A stretch of 64,000 nucleotides of DNA from Candidatus Sulfopaludibacter sp. SbA3 (GTDB lineage Bacteria; Acidobacteriota; Terriglobia; Bryobacterales; Bryobacteraceae): assembly GCA_945890485.1 (NCBI GenBank), contig CAMDCN010000001.1, forward strand, positions 372,001 to 436,000. Reading direction: 5' to 3'. Position numbers and translations under genes: made by a program. The notes beneath the pieces are model-generated. The model did no database searches and had not been told where the DNA came from. It saw only the letters and a program-made list of their open reading frames with translations. Of this stretch, positions 18,764 to 27,500 are shown one piece after another (within the stretch, counting starts at the first letter, position 1; each line of letters begins with the position of its first letter).

Positions 18764-19266
18764 CAGAGCAAGATCGCATTTGGCGCGCCTATCTGCGGCA
18801 TGAGTTGCCGGAGGAGGAGCGAATCCGGGTTCAGCAGCAGATCGTCGAGGTGGACGGGTACGCCGAGGCGTTGGCGGAGTTTGAATACGATCAGATCGAC
18901 GAAGCGGCCCGGAGGCGGACGCAGGACCGGGCCCCCATTCTTGCTATCGCGGCGATGGTGCTTTGCGCCGTCCTGTGGACGATGCGGCCGACTGGAGCAG
19001 CGCCCGTCGTTTTCATCGCGGCGGGAACGCTGCGGGACGAGGCGACAGTGCAACGCATCACCGTCCCGGCCGGAGCCGAGGTGGTGTTCGAGTTGGAGCT
19101 ACCGGATCCGGCCCCTGGCGGCAAGTGTGTGGCCCGCGGCCAGACGGGCGACTGCTCCGGCAAGGTGTTCCGGCTGCGGCTGCCCCGCCCCGCTCCGGGC
19201 CGCCAAGAAATAGAGCTGACGCAAGACAACCAATTGGTCTCCGTTTACGTCTTTACAATAGAGTGA
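18760..19266 (+). CDS. Membrane anti-sigma-factor-like protein
   Basis: This protein of 168 residues starts at GTG in a GTGA overlap with the sigma gene. Residues 1-55 are cytoplasmic and charged, with the AYLRHELPEEER pattern common in anti-sigma N-domains but without their zinc-binding His/Cys. One membrane helix spans about 58-75 (APILAIAAMVLCAVLWTM). The remaining 90 residues form a probable periplasmic beta domain with two cysteines (CVARGQTGDC) that could form a disulfide. The topology suits an anti-sigma factor released by cleavage on the periplasmic side, and the operon supplies an exported protease. The function is inferred from neighbours and architecture. Confidence 0.65.
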   Translation: MTEQDRIWRAYLRHELPEEERIRVQQQIVEVDGYAEALAEFEYDQIDEAARRRTQDRAPILAIAAMVLCAVLWTMRPTGAAPVVFIAAGTLRDEATVQRITVPAGAEVVFELELPDPAPGGKCVARGQTGDCSGKVFRLRLPRPAPGRQEIELTQDNQLVSVYVFTIE

Positions 19267-19745
19267 TGCGAAAGCTGTTAGTGCTGTTTGCGCCCTTGGC
19301 GCTGGCGCAGGCCGAATTCCTGCATGTGACGTTGGCTGTCGACAAGATGGATTGCGCCACTTGCGTGAAGAGCATGGAGATTGGACTCCGCAAAATTCGC
19401 GGCGTCGAGAAGGTGGCGGTGGATGCGGCAACGGGGGTAGAATTCACGCTGGCGCCGGGCAACCGGATCAGTCTGGAGCAGCTTCGCGACGCCATCAAGG
19501 GCATTGGATTCCGGCCGGGCGATGCGAAGGTGATCGTTCGCGGAACCGCGGTGACCGATGATGGCCGCTGGCGGTTTCAGGTGGACGGAACGGGCAAGAT
19601 GTACAACCTGTCGAGCCGCCACGATCACGTGATCCTGGGCCTGCAGGCGAAGCCATCGGTGGTCCGGAAGGTCCATGCGACTTCCGCCGTTCCGCCCGAT
19701 CCGCAGACGGTCCCCGTGCTCGACGTTACCGAAATCGTCCCATGA
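19266..19745 (+). CDS. Exported heavy-metal-associated (HMA) domain protein
   Basis: This protein of 159 residues starts at ATG overlapping the previous stop by one base (TGATG). After a signal peptide (MRKLLVLFAPLALAQA) comes a ferredoxin-like HMA fold with the metal-binding motif MDCATC (Cys30, Cys33) and the typical GVEKVAVDAATGVEFTLAPG. A short beta-rich tail follows (DGRWRFQVDGTGKMYNL). Cytoplasmic HMA domains carry Cu+ or Zn2+. An exported one is less usual and may bind metal for, or sense metal in, the periplasm. It overlaps the metalloprotease gene by 4 bases. Confidence 0.75.
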   Translation: MRKLLVLFAPLALAQAEFLHVTLAVDKMDCATCVKSMEIGLRKIRGVEKVAVDAATGVEFTLAPGNRISLEQLRDAIKGIGFRPGDAKVIVRGTAVTDDGRWRFQVDGTGKMYNLSSRHDHVILGLQAKPSVVRKVHATSAVPPDPQTVPVLDVTEIVP

Positions 19746-20860
19746 AGCTCGTCTTAGCCGGACTCCTGTTCTTGCGCGCGGCCTGCGCGCAGACCGATCT
19801 GTTCGCCGAGATCGACCCCGCCATGAAAGAGTTGGCCACGGCGACCGGATTGCCGATGAAGTCTCGCGTGGATCGTGCGTTCATTAACAAAGCGAACTTG
19901 AAGAAGTTTCTCGAAACGCGGATTCAGGAGACGGTCAGCGACGAGGAGTTGCGCGTGGAGACCCTAACGCTGCGACTGTTTGGGTTCATACCGGCTGATT
20001 ATGACCTGAAGGGATCGACGGTTTCGCTGCTCACCGAGCAAGCGGCGGCGTTCTACGACTACCGGAAGAAGAAGATGTTTATTCTGGAGAGCGCACCGGA
20101 ATCGACGCAGCGGTTCGTTTTGACGCACGAGTTGGCGCATGCTTTGGCGGATCAGCATTTCAACTTGGGCCGCTTCATCCGGAAGGGAAAGACGGACGAT
20201 GCCGCGACGGCGCGGCTGGCCGTGATGGAGGGCCAGGCGCAGTGGCTAATGTACGAAGTGATGGGCGCTAAGACGGGGCAGAGTCTGCGCAATGATCCTG
20301 GCTTGGTGCGGATGATGGCGAACATGGGGGAGTCCGGCCTGTCGCAGTATCCGGAGTTGACGAATGCGCCGGTCTACATCCGGGAGAGCCTATTGTTTCC
20401 GTACTCCCGTGGGTTCGTTTTCAACGCGCAGGTGATTGAAAAACTGGGAAATCAGGGCTTCAGCGAGGTATTCCGGCGGCCGCCATCGACAACGCAGCAG
20501 ATCCTGCACGCGGAACGGTATTTCGCAAAGTCGGAGGCGGTTCCAGTAGTTCTGGAGCCCGCACCGAAGGCTCATAAGGTGTTGATGGAAGGGACGCTTG
20601 GCGAGTTCGATTGCCTGGTGATGTTCAAACAGTTCGGCAACGCCGATTCGGCCGCTGCGCGGGCGGAACGCTGGCGCGGCGGGCAATTTCGCGTATCCGA
20701 ACATAAGAAGACGAAGGAGCCGCTGCTCCAGTACACGATCGCCTGGGAGAACCCGGAGGCCGCGGCCGACTTCGCCGCGCTCCAAAACCAGCGAAAGGGT
20801 CCACAAACACGCATCGAACAGCGGGGCGATCGCGTCATTGTTTCAGAGGGGATGCGTTAA
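19742..20860 (+). CDS. Exported HExxH zinc metallopeptidase-like protein
   Basis: This protein of 372 residues has a signal peptide (MKLVLAGLLFLRAACAQ). The zinc motif is HELAH (His129, Glu130, His133), followed by ADQHF. A plausible third ligand is Glu163 in MEGQAQWLMYE, about 30 residues on, as in gluzincins. Lone proteins of this kind occur in Acidobacteria and Planctomycetes; I know of no assigned substrate. It lies in an unbroken run from the CHAT protease to the thioredoxin-fold protein and overlaps the HMA gene (ATGA), so it probably acts in the same periplasmic process. Confidence 0.7.
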   Translation: MKLVLAGLLFLRAACAQTDLFAEIDPAMKELATATGLPMKSRVDRAFINKANLKKFLETRIQETVSDEELRVETLTLRLFGFIPADYDLKGSTVSLLTEQAAAFYDYRKKKMFILESAPESTQRFVLTHELAHALADQHFNLGRFIRKGKTDDAATARLAVMEGQAQWLMYEVMGAKTGQSLRNDPGLVRMMANMGESGLSQYPELTNAPVYIRESLLFPYSRGFVFNAQVIEKLGNQGFSEVFRRPPSTTQQILHAERYFAKSEAVPVVLEPAPKAHKVLMEGTLGEFDCLVMFKQFGNADSAAARAERWRGGQFRVSEHKKTKEPLLQYTIAWENPEAAADFAALQNQRKGPQTRIEQRGDRVIVSEGMR

Positions 20861-20861
20861 T

Positions 20862-21449
20862 ATGATCTACATGAAGACTTCCTTGTTGATGCTCGCGCTT
20901 GCAACGGCGCTTACGGCGGCCGATCCGCGCCCGGCCCCGGAACTCGTCATCAAAGCCGCTAACGGTCAAGAGCAGTTGCTCAGCAAGTTTCGCGGCAAGG
21001 TTGTGGCCGTCGAATTTTTGTTGACGACGTGTCCGCATTGCCAGAAGGCGTCGCAGAATATGCAGAAGCTCTATAAGGAGCTTGGTCCGCAGGGTTTCCA
21101 GCCGGTCGGTATCGCGATCAATGACATGGCGAACATGTTGATCAACGATTATTCCAAGCAGTTCAGCCTGACCTACCCGATTGGCTACGCCAACCGCGAT
21201 GTGGCCACGCAGTTCCTGCAGCACCCGATCATGATGAGCATGTTGATGCCGCAGCTTGTGGTGATCGACCGCAAGGGCGTGATTCGTCATCAGTTCCCGG
21301 GCGGCGACAAGTTCTTCGAGAACGAAGAGAAGAATTTGCGCGACGTGCTGCTTCCGCTGTTGAAGGGTGGCGCCGCCGCCCCGACTCCTACCTCCGCTGC
21401 GCCGAAAAAGCCGGCCACCAGCGCGAGTGCTGCCAAGTCCGCAAAATAG
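20862..21449 (+). CDS. Exported thioredoxin-fold (TlpA/AhpC-TSA-like) protein
   Basis: This protein has 195 residues from the ATG at 20862, chosen because AGAGGGG sits about 10 bases upstream and because the signal (SLLMLALATALTAA) then follows directly. The redox motif is CPHC (Cys57, Cys60) in FLLTTCPHCQKAS. PQLVVIDRKGVIRHQFPGG gives the cis-Pro region and C-terminal strands of the TlpA/peroxiredoxin-like group. The C-terminus is a low-complexity Ala/Pro/Lys tail. It probably performs disulfide exchange in the periplasm. It is the last gene of the run that starts with the CHAT protease. Confidence 0.8.
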   Translation: MIYMKTSLLMLALATALTAADPRPAPELVIKAANGQEQLLSKFRGKVVAVEFLLTTCPHCQKASQNMQKLYKELGPQGFQPVGIAINDMANMLINDYSKQFSLTYPIGYANRDVATQFLQHPIMMSMLMPQLVVIDRKGVIRHQFPGGDKFFENEEKNLRDVLLPLLKGGAAAPTPTSAAPKKPATSASAAKSAK

Positions 21450-21480
21450 TTTTTTCGCGGCGTGATGTTTCGCCGCTCCA

Positions 21481-21517
21481 CCTCACCGGGATCAGACTCC
21501 ATTTTGGCCCGGTGAGG
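21481..21517 (+). promoter_or_regulatory. Hairpin covering the Shine-Dalgarno of the giant gene
   Basis: A perfect 10-base inverted repeat, CCTCACCGGG (21481-21490) and CCCGGTGAGG (21508-21517), encloses a 17-base loop. The 3' arm contains the GAGG of the ribosome binding site for the ATG at 21525. Folding of the mRNA would hide the site. Confidence 0.55.
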
Positions 21518-21524
21518 AAGAGCG

Positions 21525-24500
21525 ATGTTGCTTCGTTTGCTTTGGTTGGTCAGCGTGTTGGCGCTGACCGGTTTTCCGTTGTTGGGGTCGTCCGCCGATG
21601 ACCCCACGGACCCGATGGTGGTCGCGCAGGCCAACGCGCTAGGGAAAGATCCTCAACGCATCTTCGCGTTCGTGCGGGACGAGATCGGTCTCGAAATCTA
21701 TTCGTCATCCTTGCGCGGCGCGCGAGGGGTGCTTCACTCGCGGTCCGGCAACACGCTGGACCGGGCGAGCCTGCTGGTCGCGCTGCTGCGCGCCTCGGGG
21801 CAGACGGCACGCTACGTACAGGGGACGTTGAACTCGTCGCTCCAGGCGGCGGTGATCCGCTCGATGTTTGCACCGCGGAACCAGTTCCTGGGTTGTCCGC
21901 CGGCGGGCAAGAATCTTTCCAATCCAGTGGGCGGTCCGCTGAATGGCCAGTTGAATCCGCATTTCTGGGTGGAATTCGGCGGCGCGAATACTCCGCTAGA
22001 CCCGACGTTGGTGGCCAATCAGGCGGGCCAGACATATGGGACTGCGGCGAGCCGGTTTACTGAAATTCCGGATGCGTTGCGGCAGAAGGTGACGGTTCGC
22101 CTGGTGGCGGAGTCGTACAACTCGGCTGGTGCGCTGTTCGGACTGGGCGTTGGCAGCGCTACGGTGCTGGAACAGATCTTTGAGACCGCCGCCATCTATG
22201 GCAAGCCGATCAGCATTGGCCACTTTGTTTCGTCGCGGTCGCTTGGGGGGCTCACCGCGTCGGCGAATATTTACACATACTCGCCGTATTTGACGGTGGG
22301 TGATCCAGCGATTGACGTGCGGCAGCAGGAGCTGATCCGGGGAACCGACTTCCAGGAGAGTCTGACGAACTACCCGCTGAGCAGCATCATCTTGACCGGC
22401 CTGTTTCTCGAAGTCGACGCCGAGGACCGGACGGAGCAGAGGCGGACCTACCGCAAGACGATTCTCGACCGCATCGGCATTTCGGCGCGGCGTAATGGGG
22501 GCCGGATTTCGGTTTCGCCGGGGGACCTGACGGCCTCGATCTCTGAGCAGGACATTACGACGGTGAACATTTTGAGCGGGCTGCAGGGCCCGGCGGTTTT
22601 CGCGCAGTTGGATACTCGCTTGAAGGCCATTCAGGCGCAGGTGGCAGCCATACAGGCGCAGTTGTCGGCGTTGCCGGCGCAGGGTCCGCTGTCGCCGACG
22701 CAATTGGCGACGATGCAGGAGGGAACGAAGCTGGCCCGGGCGCAGAGCATCGTGTTGAATGAGTTAAACACGTCGGCCTGGGCGCGCGCCTCCGACAAGT
22801 TTCTGAAGCAACTGCAGACGGGCTATCTGGTGCGGGGCTGGTACAACCGGCCGCGGATCATCGTGGGGACTTCGCGGTACAAGGACGGGACGTTGGTCTA
22901 CGGGCTCGACCTGGTGAAGCGGGAAATGCAGACGATGGCCGAGGCAGGCCAGCGTCAGGATGCCACGGCGGCGTTCGAGCTGCTGCGCGGGATGATTGAG
23001 TCGTCGCTTGAAGGCGAGATCCTGGCGGGGAGCTCGGGGCAGGCGGCTTTTGATGTGATCGATGTAATCCGGAACACGACCGATGGGCTGACGGTGATCG
23101 GCCCGGCCAACTTGCCCGCGTTGGCGGATCTGTCGGCAATACCGGACGCGGCCCGTTCGTTGATTACGGAAGCAGTGGGTCGTGGGCTGCTGGTGATCCT
23201 GCCTCGTCGGCCGGTGACGCTCGGCGGTTCGCCGCGCTTTGGATGGCTCGAGTACAACCCCACGTCGGGCGAGACGATCAGCAGCTTCGACGATGGGTCG
23301 CACGGCGCGTTTGTCGACTACGTGGGAACGCAACTGGTGAACCTCAACTACACGCAGAAGATCGCCGAGTTCTGCGGCCGCGTCAACGGGATCGGCCTGA
23401 GCGGGATTATCTTTACAACGGGCGTCTTGAATGGGGTCGCCAATGCCAACGAATTTAACGAAGCGATTCGGAAAAGCAAGGAGGATATCGGTGGGGCGCT
23501 GGGCCAGCAGACCATTGGCGGGGGTACGCCCATTGGCGATGCGTTGAAGGTTACGGTGTTCGATGCCTACCAGGCGTTTGCCGACGAAAGCCTGTTCCAT
23601 CCGCCACCGTTGCCGGAGAGTGCGGGCCTGGTGCTGGCCTTCGCCAAGGGACTCTATGAGGGGTTCAAGTTCTCCGAGGGTTGGCTGAAGAAGAACCTGC
23701 CGGTGGATCCGGAAGTGTATTCGTACCTTGGCGCCGATTTGGTGAACGGGGTGCCTGCCCCGGTCACTCCCGGGGCGACCGAGCAGACCAAGGTGACGCT
23801 GTTGCCCGAGCCGTTCTTCTTCACGAATATTGGCGGGGCAGAGCTACCGAGCGTTTACAAGTTCCGGGTACAGAACTTGGGGCCGACGGCGCAGTCCTAT
23901 ATCCTGACGACGAATCAGGGCACGCCGGGCGTCGATTATCAGTTCAGCGTGGACCGCATCGCGGTGCCCGCCGGGCACACGGTAGACGTGGGGTTCTGCG
24001 TGTTTCCGAGGGCACCGCTGCCGCCGGCGGGAACGTCGATTCTGGTGCAGCCGGGTGCGCGGTCGGAGTCCAGCTTTCTGCAGACGGCGGTGGCGACGTC
24101 CTTTCCGGTTCCCGCGGTGACGGCTATATCGGTTCGGACTTCGCCGCCCGCGCTCACTTTGCGGCCGGGGGCGAGTGAGGTCGTTGACCTGACGGTGCAG
24201 AATACGGGGAACCAGGCGATCACCGGCGCCGCGCTTTCGATGGCGGCTTCGCCCGGCCTGACGGTGACGGGGCTGTCGGCGTCGGTGAGTGTGGCGGTGG
24301 GGGAAACGGTTACCATTCGCGTAACGGTGGCAGCTGGGCCGGGGACGGCCTACAACGCTGGGTTGGCGGTGGCGTTTCGGGCGTTGAGTTCGACTTGGAT
24401 TCTGCCGGTGGGCATCGGGACGGATGCGGCGAATTGCGCCGTCCGAGCCGGGGCTGAGGCGGGGGCTTCGCAGCGGTCGGGGTTGGCGACCGTGTTGAAC

Positions 24501-27500
24501 GAGTTGGCCCGACGGCTGAACGTGTTGGCGGGAACGCCGGATGATGCCGTGCTGAAGGCGTCCACGATCGCGACGCTCGACAACCTGATCAATCAATTGA
24601 ATACTCCGCCGCTGACCGCGCGCCGACCGGCGTTTGAAGCGGCACGGGAGGCGATGCGCGCGGCTTCGGCGGGGGCGGTGCTTTCGGCGATCAACTCGCT
24701 GGGCGCAGAACTCTGTACGTTGAACACGGCGCTGGCCGAACTGCCGGGCGATTCGTATGACGCGGTGCTTTCGCCGAGTTCGCAGATTGCGCTGCCGGGC
24801 GCGAACATCTCCTACGGCATTGCGGTGGTGAATCGCAGCATGCGGACAAGGACGTTCCGCCTGGCGACGACGCCGTTGCCGGCCGGGGTGACGGCTACGT
24901 TTAGCACGGCGACCGTAACGTTGCCTCCGGGCGCGGCCAGCAATAATCCGCAGCCCGGTTTCACGACGACCAGTCTCACCTTAAATGTGATCGGGGCGCT
25001 GGCTCCGTTCGCGTTCGAGGTGATCGCGACACCAGTGGACGATCCAAACAATCCGCGACGCCTAGCTGGCGCCGTTACGACCCGCCCGGAACTGGTGGCG
25101 TTGGATTCGCTGACGCCTGCGCCGGCGGCGACCTCCGCGGGCGGGCTGGTGAACTTGTCGGTGCGGATTCTGAATGTTTCGAATCAAGCCCGCACGGCGC
25201 AGCTTTTCTACACCGTTTACAACGCGGCCAATCAGGTGGTCCGCTTCAACATCTTCGGGGGGCAGTTGTCGCTCGAACTGGGCTCCGCACTGCAGACGTT
25301 TAGCCTCACGCCGCCGATCAACACCACCGGTTTTCCGGATGGGCCGTATCGCGTGGAGGTGAACATATTCGATTCGAGCCTGCGGCTGAATCCCGAGGCC
25401 GCGCGCGCAAACTTCTGGGTGGGCTCCCCGGTTTCGGGGACGATCACGCTGACGCCGAATACGATGGCTCCTCCGGCGGGCACGACCACCGCGACACTGC
25501 AACTGAATCGCGACGCTGCGACGAACCCGCTGGCGACCCTGTTGGGATCGGTGCAGACGACGGGCCGGCCGCAGAACATGGCGATCCTGAACAACATCGT
25601 CTATGTGTGTGGGGATACGGCGATCACTGCCGTCGATGTGGCGGACCCAGCAAATCTTGTCGTGCGCCGGACGTTCGGCCAGGCCCAACTCGGAACGGTG
25701 GGCTATGGCGGTACTCCGTGTAACATCGCCAACAACCACTTGTTCGTTCTCTACAGCCGGTTGAACGGGAACCAATCCTCGGCCTTCCTGCCGACGAACA
25801 TTGCGGTGTATAACTTGGCGGACCCGATTAACCCGGCGTTCGTGACGGTGAAACAGATTGAACGGCAGGACGCCGGGACGCTGGCCGTGAACGGGACCGT
25901 GGGCACGACTACGACCCAGGGCATTTTTTTCAATCCGTTCTCGCAGTTCATCTTCCAATACCATGGCCAGGTGATCACACTGGATCTATCGGACCCGGCG
26001 AATCCCAAGGAGATCGCGGGGCTGTTCCCGCCCACGCTGTCGGATCCGCGCTTAGGCTCTGGCAATCCGGTGGCGCAGACGCTGCCGATCGACTCGACGT
26101 ACACCTATGTGGCCAGCAGCACGATGTCAACGAATCCCGCGGATGGCGTGGGCCGGGTGGTGATTGCCAATCTTTCGAACCCGGCTTCCCCCTCAGTGGC
26201 ATCGACGTTGGAGATTCCGGAAACGCGGCTGGTTTACAGCATGGCGCGGCTGGGCGATACGGTGCTGGTGGTTGGGGATACGTTGGGGAACTACGATGCG
26301 AACTCTGGTTTCACGGGGTTTCTGACGTTGACGGCGCTTGATATCTCGAACCCGGCCGCTCCGGTGATCCGGCAGACGGTGACGACAACATTGCGGGACA
26401 AGGACCCGGCGTCGGCACTGGCGTTGGCGAACAATACCTTCGTGGTCGGTGGCGCGACCTTGAACAGTAAGCCGGCGTTGTTGCTCGTCGATGCCAGCAA
26501 TCCCGCGGCTTTGCGATACGTTCCCTACGATACGCCAGTGGCGGTGTATCCGCAGCGGAACGCGGGGAGTTTCTTTTACACGCTGTCAAGTATTGGGCTG
26601 AGTACGTATCGCCTGGATACGGTGGCTGGGCCGCAGTTGACCGCGCGGGTGGAGGTGCCGAAGGCGACCGGGGTGGCGGTGGTTCCGGGCTCCTTCTCGC
26701 TGGCTCCAACGAACGTGATTCCCGGCGCGGAGTTTGATACGTACGAATGGGTGCAGCCGGTTCCGAATTCGATTACGTGGAACATGAATTTGACCGGGCT
26801 GGAGGTGGGGGCGGTGAAGAGGGTGGTCCGGGGCGGGCGTTTGGATTTCACGCTGCCGACGTCTGGCCCTGGCACGTTCTCGCTGCCGGCGGCTTCGGTG
26901 ATGACGGATCAGATTCTATCGATGACGCCGGCGGAGCGGAACGGCAACGCGGGATTGCCGTCGACGTTCGCCGTCACATTGCGGAACCCGTTGCCGACGG
27001 CGCAGACGTTCAACCTTTCGGTCAGCGGGTTGGCTCCAGCGTGGGTGAACGTGCCGCCTTCAGTGACGGTGGCGCCGAACTCGACAGTGAATTTCAATCT
27101 GGTGGTAACGCCGGATCTGCGAGCTTTTCAGTTCGTGCGCTACCAGTTCGTGCTGACCGCGCAGACGGCGAGTGGCATTCTCGGCAATGTCGCCGGGGCG
27201 GTGTTCGTTGTCTCGACAGGCGCGACGGGCGGGAACAATCCGTCGTCGATTGTGGGGCTGAGCGCCTCGCTGCTGCCGCCAACCGTCTTGATTGGGCGGT
27301 CGGGGCAAGCGACGACGACGCTGCGCCTGGAGAACACCGGAAACGTGAATCTGGATCTGTCGATGGGGCTGATTGTGCCGAGCTTCTACGGGGGAACGTT
27401 CTCGCGAAACAGCTTTACCGTGCGGCCCGGGCCGAACAATGTGGAGGAGGTGACGATTACGTTCTCCACGATTCCGAACGCGGCTTCCGGAACGTTCCGC

